A DNA stretch of 64,000 bases from Actinomycetota bacterium (GTDB lineage: Bacteria; Actinomycetota; Acidimicrobiia; IMCC26256; VFJJ01): the NCBI GenBank assembly GCA_009886115.1, contig VFJJ01000111.1, forward strand, positions 43,093-107,092, read 5' to 3'. The notes beneath the pieces were generated by a model. The model worked only from the letters and a program-made list of their open reading frames with translations, was not told where the DNA came from and searched no databases. The stretch's first letter is position 1. Every line of letters begins with the position of its first letter. Positions 22,880 through 32,390 of this stretch are shown here, one piece after another. Both the position numbers and the translations under genes were made by a program.

Positions 22880-24442
22880 CTACCCGGCGCCCTCGACAAC
22901 ATCCGGGCGACCGTCTCGCCGACCGTCTCGCCGACCGGCGCGCCGACCGTCCCCTGGGCCGTCCCCTGGGCCGTCGCCCCGTCCCTCCAGCCGAGACGAA
23001 GACGCAGGCGCCCGTCGAGGCCACGGGCGCTGCTGCTCGACGATCCGGGCCAGGCGCAGCACGATGTCGTCGCGATGGCGGGGCCCCATGATCTGCAGCC
23101 CGATCGGCAGCCCGCCGGAATCGGTTCCCGCGGGCACCGACACGGCCGGGTTCCAGCACAGGTTGGCGATCATGGTGAACGGGACGGCCATCGCCGGGTG
23201 CACGGCGTGCCCGTCGATCGCCGACGGGGGCGGCCCCTCAGCAGCGAACGCGGTCACGGCCGTGGCCGGGGTGAGCAACACGTCGACCCGCTCGAAGATC
23301 GCGGCCACAGCAGCCTCGAGGCGGGTCCGGGCCCGGAGCACGTCGGCGTACCGGGGCAGCGTCCAACCTTCGGTCTGCTCGTAGCCACGACGCACGCTCG
23401 GCACGAGCAGCTCGGCCCGGTCGGGCCAGTCGCCCGGCTCCATGTGCAGCCACATGTCGATGGCCCCGGCCCGGAGCCAGGCCTCGGTGGGATCGCCGAG
23501 CTCGACGGTGAGATCGACCACGCAGAGCCCGGCGTCGGCGATCAGCGCCGAGGCGGCCACCTCGGTGAGCACCCGGACCTCCGGGTCGACCCGAGCGAAC
23601 CCCAGATCGGCCGACCACGCGACCCGCAGCCCGCCGACCGAGAGCTCCTCGATGGCGCGCTCGTACGTGACCCCGGGGGCCGGCAGCGACGTGCGGTCGC
23701 GATCGTCGGGACCGCAGGCCACGTCGAGGTGGCGGGCCGCGTCGGCCACGGTGGTCGCCAGGACGCCGGGAACGGCGGTCTGGCTCGTCGACGCGCCCTG
23801 CACGGGGATGCGGCCGTAGCTCACCTTGTGCCCGACCAAGCCCGAGAACGAGGCGGGGATGCGGATGCTCCCACCGCCGTCGCCACCGGTGGCCAGCGGC
23901 ACCATCCCCGCAGCGACGGCCGCCGCCGATCCCCCGCTCGATCCCCCTGGTGTACGAGACGGGTCCCACGGGTTGCGGGTGACGCCCCAGGCACTCGAGC
24001 GTGTGTAGGCGACCGTCCCGAACTCGGGCGACGCTGTCATGCCGACGGGTACCGCCCCGACCGCTCGCAGACGGGCGATGTGGATCGAGTCGTCGGTCGC
24101 CGGAGGATCGCCCTGGCGCAGGCGCGAGCCCTCGGTGGTCACGAAGCCGGCGCAGCGGTCGAGCTCCTTGACACCGATGGGGACGCCGGCCAACGGCCCG
24201 GGATCGCCGCCGGCAGCGATGGTGGCGTCGACGGCGTCGGCCGCTCGCAGCGCCAGCTCGGCGTCGACCGCGACGAACGCACCGAGCTCCCCGTCACGCT
24301 CGGCGATGCGAGCCAGCGCAGCCTCCGTGAGCGCCCGAGCGGTGACCTCACGGCGGCGGACGGCTTCCGCCGATTCGACCGCCGACGCATCGGCCAGCGC
24401 GGCCACCGCGCCAGGACGGCCGCCACCGCCGCTACCGGTCAC
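22880..24442 (-). CDS. Amidase signature family enzyme
   Basis: A 520-residue protein from GTG 24442, the only reasonable start before the conserved N-terminal helix. The Ser-cisSer-Lys triad region is visible: [13 protein letters not shown] holds the catalytic Lys, [16 protein letters not shown] the cis-Ser and [20 protein letters not shown] the nucleophile Ser. The usual GTD before GGGS is GGD here. Members hydrolyse small amides and nitrile-derived compounds, or act on transamidation substrates. Lack of gatC or gatB argues against GatA. The C-terminus is an unusual Gly/Asp/Arg-rich tail encoded by 12-base repeats. Confidence 0.9.
   Translation of the reverse strand: MTGSGGGGRPGAVAALADASAVESAEAVRRREVTARALTEAALARIAERDGELGAFVAVDAELALRAADAVDATIAAGGDPGPLAGVPIGVKELDRCAGFVTTEGSRLRQGDPPATDDSIHIARLRAVGAVPVGMTASPEFGTVAYTRSSAWGVTRNPWDPSRTPGGSSGGSAAAVAAGMVPLATGGDGGGSIRIPASFSGLVGHKVSYGRIPVQGASTSQTAVPGVLATTVADAARHLDVACGPDDRDRTSLPAPGVTYERAIEELSVGGLRVAWSADLGFARVDPEVRVLTEVAASALIADAGLCVVDLTVELGDPTEAWLRAGAIDMWLHMEPGDWPDRAELLVPSVRRGYEQTEGWTLPRYADVLRARTRLEAAVAAIFERVDVLLTPATAVTAFAAEGPPPSAIDGHAVHPAMAVPFTMIANLCWNPAVSVPAGTDSGGLPIGLQIMGPRHRDDIVLRLARIVEQQRPWPRRAPASSSRLEGRGDGPGDGPGDGRRAGRRDGRRDGRPDVVEGAG
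22909..22982. repeat. 12-bp tandem repeats in the amidase tail
   Basis: Three GACCGTCTCGCC-type units (22909-22944) are followed by two GTCCCCTGGGCC units and partial copies. They encode the repetitive Gly-Asp-Gly-Pro and Gly-Arg-Arg-Asp tail of the amidase in frame. Confidence 0.9.
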
Positions 24443-24498
24443 GCCTGGCCGACCTTCTGGCGACTGCCGTCGGAGCCGTCACGTCAGAACCGGCTGGC

Positions 24499-25176
24499 TC
24501 ACGATCCGCTGAACACGGCGGCGATCTCGGCGGCCTGAGCGGGGTCGAGCTGGAGCAGCAGGTCGAGGACCGGGCCGGTGGCGTAGGTCGTGGTGCCCAG
24601 TTGGTAGAACTCGTCGTGATCGCTGCCGATGGTGTCGGCCGCGGTCTCCAGCCGGACCAGGTCGATCATGCGCACCGGGTTCGCCGCAGGGTCCCACACG
24701 AAGGTGATGTCGGTGCGGCCCGTGTGCAGGATCACCCAGTTCGACAACGTCCGGGTGATCTGCTCGACGCTCCAGGCCATGGTGCGCAGCCACCGTCCGT
24801 TGACGGGGAGCGGCTCGGGGATGGCCGGCGGGCGCCAGCCCGACCCGATCGGTACGGCCCACTCGAGGAGGACGGGCGCATGATCGGGAACGCCGTAGGC
24901 GTGGATCTCGAGGTCGGCGGGGGCCTGCACCCACAGCGGGTCGAAGCGGCGGTCTCGCGGCACGGCCCGGGCGAACGACCAGATCCACCCGAATCGGCTC
25001 GCCGCCGGGCAGTCGTCGACCCGGACGCCGGCCCACAACGTGGCGAACGGACGGGAGGGGCTCATCGCCGGGCTCGACCACGGCACGACGGACCCCTCGG
25101 GGAGCGATCGGATCCAACCGACGACCTGACGGAAGACCCCGTGGCTCAGATGGTCTGACCGTGCGTGGTCGGCCAT
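24499..25176 (-). CDS. Hypothetical soluble protein
   Basis: A 225-residue protein from ATG 25176, with GGAGGGAAA just upstream, a strong start. There is no signal peptide or membrane helix. It is rich in Trp and Pro, with blocks such as [19 protein letters not shown] and LEIHAYGVPDHAPVLLEWAV, and a C-terminal amphipathic helix (LLLQLDPAQAAEIAAVFSG). I do not recognise a family. It is divergent from the succinate dehydrogenase operon across 327 bases and lies upstream of the amidase on the same strand, 56 bases away, so the two may be cotranscribed. Confidence 0.75.
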   Translation of the reverse strand: MADHARSDHLSHGVFRQVVGWIRSLPEGSVVPWSSPAMSPSRPFATLWAGVRVDDCPAASRFGWIWSFARAVPRDRRFDPLWVQAPADLEIHAYGVPDHAPVLLEWAVPIGSGWRPPAIPEPLPVNGRWLRTMAWSVEQITRTLSNWVILHTGRTDITFVWDPAANPVRMIDLVRLETAADTIGSDHDEFYQLGTTTYATGPVLDLLLQLDPAQAAEIAAVFSGS

Positions 25177-25503
25177 GGCGTTTCCCTCCGAGACTTCGAC
25201 GAACGTGCGTTCGGCGGCGGGCGCCGCTAACACTCGGTGGCACCGTAGCCAAGCGCCACAAGCCCGAGCGAGTGGGCGCATCACCCAGAACTGGAGGAAC
25301 ACCCGCGTTCGGACACGATCCGGGAGAGTTTTTTCCGGGATGCGGACCAGACGGACACGAGTCGAGCCGCGGAGCCGGTCGACGTCGTCCGTCGGCCCCG
25401 GATTCCCGTCGCTCCGAGAGACGCCGGGTAGCGTTCGCGTGCCCAGTCGGTCCCCACCCGGATCGGCTGGCGGCGACGGCGTGTTCCAGGGAGATCGACA
25501 CCG
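25177..25503. other. Divergent control region of sdh and a hypothetical gene
   Basis: This 327-base spacer should hold the sdh promoter and that of the minus-strand gene. A GGGAGA site lies about ten bases before sdhC. Near 25320 two copies of TCCGGGA flank a run of six T. I do not see a convincing -35/-10 pair, operator or small gene here. Confidence 0.4.
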
Positions 25504-26286
25504 ATGGCGACGGCAACAGCTCCGGCCAAGCGCAAGCGAGAGCTGCCGTGGCCGATCACGTTCTACCGATCGGCGGTCGGCAAGAAGTGGGTGATGGCCA
25601 TCAGCGGGGTCGTCGGCCTCGGCTTCGTCGTCGTGCACATGATCGGGAACCTCAAGCTGTATCTCAGCCGCGAAGAGATCAACCTCTACGGCGAGGCGCT
25701 GCGCGAGTTCCCCAAGCACCTCCTTCCCCGGACGGTCTTCCTCTGGATCACCCGTGTCGTGCTCGTGCTGGCCCTGGCCGTGCACGTGCACGCGGCGGCG
25801 TCGCTCACCCGGATGAACGCCAGGGCCCGGCCCCGCAACCAGCAGTACCAGTCGCCGCGCGACTACCAGGTCGCCAACTACGCATCCCGCACCATGCGCT
25901 GGACCGGGATCATCGTGTTGCTGTTCATCGGCTTCCACCTGCTCGACCTCACCTGGGGCGGCGGCGGCGCCGACTTCGAGCGCGGCGACGCGTACAACAA
26001 CCTCGTGCGCAGCTTCGACCGTCCCCTGGTGGCTGCGGTGTACGTGGTGGCCAACCTGGCGCTCGGCGTGCACCTGTTCCACGGCGTCTGGAGCATGTTC
26101 CAGAGCCTCGGGGTGAACAATCCCCGGATCAACAAGGCCCGCAAGCGTTTCGCCCAATCGGTCGCCGCGATCATCGTGATCGGCAACATCAGCTTCCCGA
26201 TCGCCGTGCAGGCCGGATGGGTCGACGAGGCCTGCGTCGGAACCGAGCACGGCGAGCCGTGCGAGCCGTCCGGCCTGAAGTTCTGA
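25504..26286 (+). CDS. sdhC: Succinate dehydrogenase cytochrome b subunit SdhC (b558 type)
   Basis: A 260-residue membrane protein with five hydrophobic segments: [78 protein letters not shown] and [17 protein letters not shown]. Histidines in the first four helices (VVHMIG, AVHVHA, GFHLLD, HLFHGVW) are the expected ligands of two b hemes. This is the single-subunit, five-helix, Bacillus/actinobacterial anchor type, so no SdhD is needed. It begins a three-gene operon with sdhA 16 bases later. Confidence 0.95.
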   Translation: MATATAPAKRKRELPWPITFYRSAVGKKWVMAISGVVGLGFVVVHMIGNLKLYLSREEINLYGEALREFPKHLLPRTVFLWITRVVLVLALAVHVHAAASLTRMNARARPRNQQYQSPRDYQVANYASRTMRWTGIIVLLFIGFHLLDLTWGGGGADFERGDAYNNLVRSFDRPLVAAVYVVANLALGVHLFHGVWSMFQSLGVNNPRINKARKRFAQSVAAIIVIGNISFPIAVQAGWVDEACVGTEHGEPCEPSGLKF

Positions 26287-26302
26287 CAGGGAGCTGACCC
26301 TC

Positions 26303-28234
26303 ATGGCACTCGACACCACGGCCCTCGATTCCAAGGTCCCGGTCGGTCCGCTCGCCGACAAGTGGACCAACCACAAGTTCGACGTGAAGCTCGTCAACCC
26401 GGCGAACAAGCGCCGCTTCACGGTGCTCGTCGTCGGGACGGGCCTCGCGGGGGCGAGCGCCGCGGCCACGCTGGCCGAGCTCGGCTACAAGGTCGTGTGC
26501 TTCTCGTTCCACGACTCGCCCCGCCGGGCGCACTCGATCGCCGCCCAGGGCGGCATCAACGCCGCCAAGAACTACCGCAACGACGGCGACTCGGTGCACC
26601 GCCTCTTCTACGACACCATCAAGGGTGGCGACTACCGCGCCCGAGAGGCCAACGTGCACCGCCTCGCCGAGGTGTCGGCCGACATCATCGACCAGTGCAC
26701 CGCCCAGGGCGTGCCCTTCGCCCGCGAGTACGGCGGCCTGCTCGACAACCGGTCGTTCGGTGGCGCCCAGGTCTCACGCACGTTCTACGCCCGGGGCCAG
26801 ACCGGCCAGCAGCTCCTCCTCGGCGCGTACCAGGCCTTGGCCCGTCAGATCCACCTCGGCAACGTCGAGATGCACACCCGCACCGAGATGCTCGACCTCG
26901 TCGTCAAGGACGGGCGGGCGACGGGCATCGTCACGCGCGATCTCGTCAACGGCGAGGTGCGGTCGTGGTCGGGCCACGCCGTCGTGGTGGCCACGGGCGG
27001 CTACGGCAACGTCTTCTACCTCTCGACCAACGCCATGCAGTCGAACGTGACCGCCATCTGGCGGGCGCACCGCCGGGGCGCGCTGATGGCCAACCCCTGC
27101 TACACGCAGATCCACCCCACGTGCATCCCGGCCAGCGACGACTTCCAGTCGAAGCTCACCCTCATGTCGGAGTCGCTGCGCAACGATGGCCGGATCTGGG
27201 TGCCCAAGAACGCCGACGACGCCCGCTCGCCCGACCAGATCCCCGAGGACGACCGCGACTACTACCTCGAACGGCGCTACCCGGCGTTCGGCAACCTCGT
27301 GCCGCGCGATGTCGCGTCACGCGCCTCCAAGAAGGAGGTCGACGCCGGGCGGGGCGTGGGCCCGCTCAAGAACGGCGTGTACCTCGACTTCGCCGACGCC
27401 ATCGGCCGGCTCGGCCGCGACGTCATCGAGGAGCGCTACAGCAACCTGATCGAGATGTACGACCGCATCACCGGCGAGGATCCCTACCAGGTGCCCATGC
27501 GCATCTACCCCGCCGTGCACTACACGATGGGTGGGCTCTGGGTCGACTACAACCTGATGAGCAACGTGCCCGGGCTCTACGTGCTCGGCGAGGCGAACTT
27601 CTCCGACCATGGCGCCAACCGGCTGGGCGCCTCGGCGCTCATGCAGGGCCTGGCCGACGGGTACTTCGTGCTTCCGTACACCATCGGCGACTACCTGGCC
27701 GGTCTGCTGGGCCAGCCCGTGGTGCCCACGTCCGACGCGGCGTTCGCCGAAGCCGAGACCAACGTGGCCGACATGACCAGGCGCATGCTCTCGGTGAAGG
27801 GCACCCGTTCGGTCGACTACTTCCACAAGGAGCTCGGCAAGCTCATGTGGGACAACTGCGGCATGGCCCGCAGCACCGAGTCGCTCGAGAAGAACCTCTC
27901 GGAGATCCCGGCGCTGGCCGAGGAGTTCTGGAACGACGTGCGGGTGCTGGGCAACGACGAGTCGCTCAACCAGTCGCTCGAGCGGGCCGGGAGGGTCGCC
28001 GACTACTTCGAGTTCGCGACCTTGCTCTGTCACGACGCCCTCGTCCGCGAGGAGTCGTGTGGTGGGCACTTCCGCGTCGAGCACGCACAAGAAGACGGCG
28101 AGGCCCGCCGCGACGACGAGAACTTCGCCCACGTCGCCGCGTGGGAGTGGACGGGCGCCCCGAGCGCGCCGACGCTCCACAAGGAAGAGCTCGTCTTCGA
28201 GAGCGTCCACCTCGCGACCCGCTCCTACAAGTAG
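26303..28234 (+). CDS. sdhA: Succinate dehydrogenase flavoprotein subunit SdhA
   Basis: A 643-residue FAD protein of normal length. The dinucleotide motif is [21 protein letters not shown] at residues 41-60 or so, His77 in [17 protein letters not shown] is the covalent FAD attachment, and active-site blocks include [15 protein letters not shown] and [20 protein letters not shown]. It oxidises succinate to fumarate on the cytoplasmic face. CAGGGAGC lies upstream, and sdhB follows 28 bases after the stop. The C-terminal His-rich and Glu-rich helices ([18 protein letters not shown]) are typical. Confidence 0.97.
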   Translation: MALDTTALDSKVPVGPLADKWTNHKFDVKLVNPANKRRFTVLVVGTGLAGASAAATLAELGYKVVCFSFHDSPRRAHSIAAQGGINAAKNYRNDGDSVHRLFYDTIKGGDYRAREANVHRLAEVSADIIDQCTAQGVPFAREYGGLLDNRSFGGAQVSRTFYARGQTGQQLLLGAYQALARQIHLGNVEMHTRTEMLDLVVKDGRATGIVTRDLVNGEVRSWSGHAVVVATGGYGNVFYLSTNAMQSNVTAIWRAHRRGALMANPCYTQIHPTCIPASDDFQSKLTLMSESLRNDGRIWVPKNADDARSPDQIPEDDRDYYLERRYPAFGNLVPRDVASRASKKEVDAGRGVGPLKNGVYLDFADAIGRLGRDVIEERYSNLIEMYDRITGEDPYQVPMRIYPAVHYTMGGLWVDYNLMSNVPGLYVLGEANFSDHGANRLGASALMQGLADGYFVLPYTIGDYLAGLLGQPVVPTSDAAFAEAETNVADMTRRMLSVKGTRSVDYFHKELGKLMWDNCGMARSTESLEKNLSEIPALAEEFWNDVRVLGNDESLNQSLERAGRVADYFEFATLLCHDALVREESCGGHFRVEHAQEDGEARRDDENFAHVAAWEWTGAPSAPTLHKEELVFESVHLATRSYK

Positions 28235-28262
28235 CTCCGACACGGCTGATAGGGATCGACTG

Positions 28263-29042
28263 ATGACGGGCAAGACCCTGACCCTGCGGTTGAAGGTCTG
28301 GCGCCAGGATGGCCCCCGGGCCGCCGGCCGCTTCGAGGAGTACGACCTGCCGGGCATCTCGGTCGACATGTCGTTCCTGGAGATGCTCGACGTGCTCAAC
28401 GAGCGCCTCAACGCCGACGGCCACGAGCCCGTCGCCTTCGAGCACGACTGCCGCGAGGGCATCTGCGGCTCGTGCTCGCTGATGATCAACGGCATGGCCC
28501 ATGGCCCCCAGAAGGGCACAGCCACCTGTCAGCTCCACATGCGCCACTACCGCGACGGCGACGAGATCGTGATCGAGCCGTGGCGGTCGTCGGCCTTCCC
28601 GATCATCAAGGACCTCGTCGTCGACCGGGCTCCGTTCGACGCCATCATCCAGGCGGGTGGCTACATCTCAGCCCCGGCTGGCTCGGCGCCCGACGCCAAC
28701 TCGGTGCCCATCCCCAAGGAAGCGTCCGACTCGGCGATGGACGCCGCCCAGTGCATCGGCTGCGGCGCGTGCGTGGCCGCCTGTCCCAACGGCGCGGCCA
28801 ACCTGTTCACCTCGGCCAAGCTGGCGCATCTGAACCTGCTGCCCCAGGGCCAGGCCGAGCGCTACAGCCGCACCGTGGCGATGGTCGACACCATGGAAGA
28901 CCACTTCGGCTCGTGCACCAACCACGGCGAGTGCGAAGCGGCCTGCCCCAAGGAGATCAGCATCGATTTCATCGCGCTGATGAACCGCGACTACGTGAAG
29001 GCCCAGCTCTTCAACCGTCGTCTGGCCGGCCAACGCCGCTGA
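28263..29042 (+). CDS. sdhB: Succinate dehydrogenase iron-sulfur subunit SdhB
   Basis: A 259-residue protein starting at ATG 28263. The [2Fe-2S] ligands lie in [17 protein letters not shown] with a further Cys in [10 protein letters not shown]. The [4Fe-4S] and [3Fe-4S] ligands lie in [19 protein letters not shown] and [17 protein letters not shown]. It passes electrons from the SdhA flavin to the SdhC hemes and menaquinone. It is the last gene of the operon and is followed by a perfect 22-base hairpin that should end the transcript. Confidence 0.97.
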   Translation: MTGKTLTLRLKVWRQDGPRAAGRFEEYDLPGISVDMSFLEMLDVLNERLNADGHEPVAFEHDCREGICGSCSLMINGMAHGPQKGTATCQLHMRHYRDGDEIVIEPWRSSAFPIIKDLVVDRAPFDAIIQAGGYISAPAGSAPDANSVPIPKEASDSAMDAAQCIGCGACVAACPNGAANLFTSAKLAHLNLLPQGQAERYSRTVAMVDTMEDHFGSCTNHGECEAACPKEISIDFIALMNRDYVKAQLFNRRLAGQRR

Positions 29043-29059
29043 GGCTCGCTCTTCCCCAG

Positions 29060-29107
29060 CAACTGTCAGCGTGAGGGTCCGTATCCGGACCCTCACGCTG
29101 ACAGTTG
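29060..29107. terminator. Perfect 22-bp hairpin after sdhB, copy B of a dispersed repeat
   Basis: The left arm at 29060-29081 starts CAACTGTCAGCGTGAGGG and pairs exactly with 29086-29107 around a TATC loop. It lies 17 bases after the sdhB stop. Fourteen outer bases of each arm match the hairpin at 17491-17540, while the inner stem differs but remains paired. Confidence 0.88.
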
Positions 29108-29124
29108 GACGAGGGGTGGGTCGG

Positions 29125-29130
29125 TAGCCT
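29125..29130 (+). promoter_or_regulatory. Candidate -10 box before an MFS gene
   Basis: TAGCCT ends eight bases before the ATG at 29139, directly downstream of the sdh hairpin. Confidence 0.4.
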
Positions 29131-29138
29131 CGCAAGCG

Positions 29139-30470
29139 ATGCCGCGGCTTCCAACACCTCCCAGTACCCCGCCCGCCCGTGTGCCGGGGACGGCGATGTC
29201 GGCGTTGTCGCATCGCGACTACCGGCTGATGTTCACGGGCCTGTTCGTGTCGAACATCGGCAACTGGATGCAGACGGTGCTCCTCGGGGCCTACGCGTAC
29301 GAGATCTCGGGCTCGGCCTCGTTCGTGGGCGTCTTGACCTTCGCCCAGCTGGGCCCGCAGCTCTTCCTGTCGACGGTCGGAGGCCTGTTCGCCGACACGC
29401 TCGACCGTCGTCGGCTGCTGGTGAGCGCGCAGGTCGCCCAACTCGGCTCGTCGATCGTCCTGGCCGTGCTCGTCGCCGGAGACGTTCCCCCGCGCTGGAC
29501 CATTGCCGCGTGCGCGTCGATCGTCGGCATCACCAACGGGCTCGGCGCCCCGGCGTCGAGTGCCGCCCAGTTCACGTTGGTGCCCAAGGCCGACATCCCC
29601 GGCGCCGTCTCTCTCGTGAACATCCAGATGAACCTCTCACGGGTGATCGGCCCGGCGATCGGCGCCGTGCTGTACACCCACCTCGGCCCGGCGAGCGTGT
29701 TCGCCGTCAACGCTGCGACCTACGCCTTCATCCTCTGGCCCCTGCTCACCGTCGGATACGCGCGTCGGTCGGGCGCGGTGATCCACGAGCGCGGCATCGA
29801 ACGGCTCTGGTCGGGCTTTCGCATCGTCGGCGCCGATCCCGTCCTGCACCGGACGATCGTCGTCCTGAGCATCTTCTCGCTCACCAGCCTGGCCTTCCTC
29901 GGTCTCATGCCGACGCTGGCGCACGACAACCTCGATCTCCGACCCAAGTCGGTCGAGTACGGGTTGCTCGTGGCGGTCTTCGGCGTCGGGGCCGCACTCG
30001 GCGCGACGGCCGTCGGCTCCTGGCTGGCCGGCCATTCCAAGTCACGACTGGTGGTCGCCGGGCTCCCGGCGTTCGCGGTGATGCTGACCGCATTCGCGCT
30101 CGTCCGCGATCTCCTGTTGGCCTACCCGATCGTCTTCGGGCTCGGCGTTGCCTACTTCGTCGTGATCACGGCGATCTCGCAGATCTTCCAGTCGCGCCTC
30201 GACGACACCACGCGCGGCCGGGTGATGGCCGTGTGGATGATGTCGTTCGGGGGGATGGTGCCGGTGGGAACCCTGGTCGGTGGCGTCGTCGCCGACCACA
30301 CCTCGGTGACCGCCGTCGTGCTCTTCGGTGCGGCGGTCGCGGCGTGCTTGACGGGCTATGTCCGGTTCGACGGCCCGTCGAGCATTCCCTCGCTGCCGCT
30401 CGCCCGCGCGGCCGAGAGGTCGCCGGCGGTCAGCGCCAGCAATGCCTCGAGCTCGGAGCGCCCCGGGTAG
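29139..30470 (+). CDS. MFS transporter (EntS/MFS_3-like exporter)
   Basis: A 443-residue, twelve-helix protein. The sequence SHRDYRLMFTGLFVSNIGNW followed by MQTVLLGAYAYEISGSA is characteristic of the EntS/MFS_3 branch, as are GGLFADTLDRRRLLV in loop 2-3, and ALGAPASSAA-like NGLGAPASSAAQFTLVP. Members export siderophores or drugs; the substrate here is unknown. A second Met at 29196 is a possible start. The last 30 hydrophilic residues overlap a convergent minus-strand gene by 115 bases, so one of the two gene ends may be shorter than drawn. Confidence 0.9.
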   Translation: MPRLPTPPSTPPARVPGTAMSALSHRDYRLMFTGLFVSNIGNWMQTVLLGAYAYEISGSASFVGVLTFAQLGPQLFLSTVGGLFADTLDRRRLLVSAQVAQLGSSIVLAVLVAGDVPPRWTIAACASIVGITNGLGAPASSAAQFTLVPKADIPGAVSLVNIQMNLSRVIGPAIGAVLYTHLGPASVFAVNAATYAFILWPLLTVGYARRSGAVIHERGIERLWSGFRIVGADPVLHRTIVVLSIFSLTSLAFLGLMPTLAHDNLDLRPKSVEYGLLVAVFGVGAALGATAVGSWLAGHSKSRLVVAGLPAFAVMLTAFALVRDLLLAYPIVFGLGVAYFVVITAISQIFQSRLDDTTRGRVMAVWMMSFGGMVPVGTLVGGVVADHTSVTAVVLFGAAVAACLTGYVRFDGPSSIPSLPLARAAERSPAVSASNASSSERPG

Positions 30471-30781
30471 TAGAGATCGACGGGCTCGCCGGCGAACTCG
30501 GCCAGCGCGGCCAAGGCATCGCTGATCGGCGCCGCGAGATGCGCGACCGCTCCGAAGTCCTCCAGCAGTGCCGCCGCGGCCTCACGCACGCGCGGATCAC
30601 GGATGTCGGCGAGGCAGGCGCGGCCGATCCCGTCGACGACGAGCACCGGCTCGCTGCACCTCGTGTCGTTCTCCCCTGAGACGCGCCGACCCCGGCCAGG
30701 GCGCTCGCCATCGCTCGGGGGATTCGCTCGAGCGGGGACGCCGTCGTGACCGGCCCCGTTCAAGTCGATGTGCTCCGTCAT
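30356..30781 (-). CDS. Hypothetical protein overlapping an MFS gene end
   Basis: A 141-residue protein from ATG 30781. The N-terminal 40 residues are Gly/Pro/Arg-rich; the rest is helical and leucine-rich (VREAAAALLEDFGAVAHLAA, RSELEALLALTAGDLSAARA). No family or membrane segment is recognised. Its last 115 bases lie antisense to the end of the MFS gene. The helical half reads like a real protein, but no strong ribosome site was seen, so support is moderate. The HD-PPK2 gene lies 78 bases downstream in the same orientation... its start is further left, and the two do not share an obvious operon signal. Confidence 0.5.
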   Translation of the reverse strand: MTEHIDLNGAGHDGVPARANPPSDGERPGRGRRVSGENDTRCSEPVLVVDGIGRACLADIRDPRVREAAAALLEDFGAVAHLAAPISDALAALAEFAGEPVDLYYPGRSELEALLALTAGDLSAARASGSEGMLDGPSNRT

Positions 30782-30859
30782 GGGCACAGCATCGGACCGG
30801 CTCGCCGCCCGCTTGAACCGCCGCACCGAGGATGAGGCCTTCGGGCGGGTTCGGCACCC

Positions 30860-32362
30860 TCACGGAATCACGAGAGCCCCGTTGGCCAACTCCACAGGCG
30901 GCGGAGGGAGCTGCGGATCGAGCTTCCGCACGGCCTCGACGAGCAACTCGGCAACGGCAAGGTTGCGCATCCAGTTCCGATCAGCCGGCACGACGTGCCA
31001 GGGCGCGAGCACGGTCGAGGTTTCGGTGATGGCGCGGTCGTAGCCAGCCATGAACGCCTCGAAGATCTTCCGATCGTCGAGGTCGCCCATCCGAAACTTC
31101 CAGGCCTTGTGGGGATCGGTCATGCGTTCATGGAAACGCTTGCCCTGCTCGTCCTTCGAGACGTGGAGGAACACCTTGAGGATGGTCGTCCCCTCGGCGC
31201 TGAGCGCTCGCTCGAACTCGTTGATGGCACGGACGCGGGCCTTCCACCAACTGCGATCGCGCCGTCCGCCGATCTCCTTCACGTACACGGTGACCAGGTC
31301 TTCGTAGTGGGATCGGTTGAAGATCCCGATCTCGCCCCGGGCGGGGCAGGCTGCATGAACGCGCCAGAGGAAGTCGTGTGCCAGCTCCGTCGTCGTTGGC
31401 ACCTTGAAGCTCGTCACCTGCGTGCCCTGGGGGTTGACACCGGTGAAGACCGACCGGATCGTGCCGTCCTTCCCCGAGGCGTCGAGACCCTGCAACACCA
31501 GCAGCACCGAGCGTGAACTCTCGGCCCAGAGCCGGTTCTGGAGGTCTGACAGCTCGACGATGCGCTCCGCGAGTCGGGCCGCACCTGCCTCCTTGTCACC
31601 CACGCCGAGCTTGGCCGCCGGATCCCGTTCGAGGAGCCGGCTCGGGGTTCCCGGCTTCACCTGGACATCGTCGACGATGGCGCTCATGTCGTGTCTCCTG
31701 GTCAGGGCCGCATCGTCGACGAACGCCTCGATCTCGGCAACGGTCTGGGACAGCTCGTCGGTGAGCGGACCCGGGAACCGGTCGCCGAAGATCTCGACGA
31801 GCGACCGGTAGTACCAACGCAGTTCATCGGGACCGGCGTTGAAGCGACTGAACGCCGTCATCCCGGCCGCCCGGACGTCGACGAGGATGGCCCGAGCGTT
31901 GTGCACCTTGTCGGAGGCCGACACGAGCAGCACGTCGGGCGAAGCCTCGCCGAGATGGGCGATGTAGCGCTCCTTGCGGGCCCGCCACGTGGCGGCGCCC
32001 CGCTCGGCGGTGTCGGTCAGGGTGTCGGTGCAGGCCCCGACGATCATCGCCACCCGCTCGCCGTAGCGTGCCGCGAGGTCGTCGAGGGCAAGGTCTTGAT
32101 CCTCGACGGCATCGTGGAAGAGCGCAGCGATCGCCTGGTCCTCGTCGCCGCCGTGCTCGAGGACGAGCGCCGTGACGGCGAGCAGATGACTCACGTAGGG
32201 CGTATCCGAGCCCTTGCGTCGCTGGTGTTGGTGGACGAGGGCGGCCTCGGCCAACGCCTCGCGAAATCGTGGCCCGAGGGCCGTCCCGGCCGCGTCGGTC
32301 GTGTCGGCCCGGATGGTCGTGTCGGGCCGGATGGTCGTGTCGGCCGCGTCGGTCGCGCTCAT
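30860..32362 (-). CDS. Fusion of RelA/SpoT-type HD hydrolase and PPK2 polyphosphate kinase
   Basis: A 500-residue protein from ATG 32362 (GGGA eight bases upstream; an in-frame Met at 32380 lacks spacing). Residues about 30-220 form an HD domain like MESH1 and the Rel hydrolase: HQHQRRKGSDTPYVSHLL, LFHDAVEDQ and SASDKVHNARAILVD. The four metal ligands His59, His83, Asp84 and Asp151 are all present, so hydrolysis of (p)ppGpp or a related phosphate ester is plausible. Residues about 226-500 are a complete PPK2: Walker A GLDASGKDG at 292-300, IFNRSHYEDLV, and Walker B TTILKVFLHVS at 392-402. The PPK2 part resembles the TIGR03709 group, which phosphorylates nucleotides from polyphosphate. A perfect ribosome site precedes Met226, so PPK2 may also be made alone. 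Confidence 0.9.
   Translation of the reverse strand: MSATDAADTTIRPDTTIRADTTDAAGTALGPRFREALAEAALVHQHQRRKGSDTPYVSHLLAVTALVLEHGGDEDQAIAALFHDAVEDQDLALDDLAARYGERVAMIVGACTDTLTDTAERGAATWRARKERYIAHLGEASPDVLLVSASDKVHNARAILVDVRAAGMTAFSRFNAGPDELRWYYRSLVEIFGDRFPGPLTDELSQTVAEIEAFVDDAALTRRHDMSAIVDDVQVKPGTPSRLLERDPAAKLGVGDKEAGAARLAERIVELSDLQNRLWAESSRSVLLVLQGLDASGKDGTIRSVFTGVNPQGTQVTSFKVPTTTELAHDFLWRVHAACPARGEIGIFNRSHYEDLVTVYVKEIGGRRDRSWWKARVRAINEFERALSAEGTTILKVFLHVSKDEQGKRFHERMTDPHKAWKFRMGDLDDRKIFEAFMAGYDRAITETSTVLAPWHVVPADRNWMRNLAVAELLVEAVRKLDPQLPPPPVELANGALVIP
31687..31699 (-). promoter_or_regulatory. Internal ribosome binding site before the PPK2 half
   Basis: On the minus strand AGGAGA (31694-31699) lies six bases before the in-frame ATG ending at 31687. 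Translation here would give a 275-residue stand-alone PPK2, close to the usual length of that family. Confidence 0.6.
32301..32354. repeat. 18-bp tandem repeats at the HD-PPK2 N-terminus
   Basis: Three 18-base units of the form GTGTCGGCCCGGATGGTC (the third diverged) encode the repeated Thr-Thr-Ile-Arg-x-Asp stretch before the HD domain on the minus strand. Confidence 0.85.
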
Positions 32363-32390
32363 GGGAACGGTCCCGAGCATCCTCGCAGGG

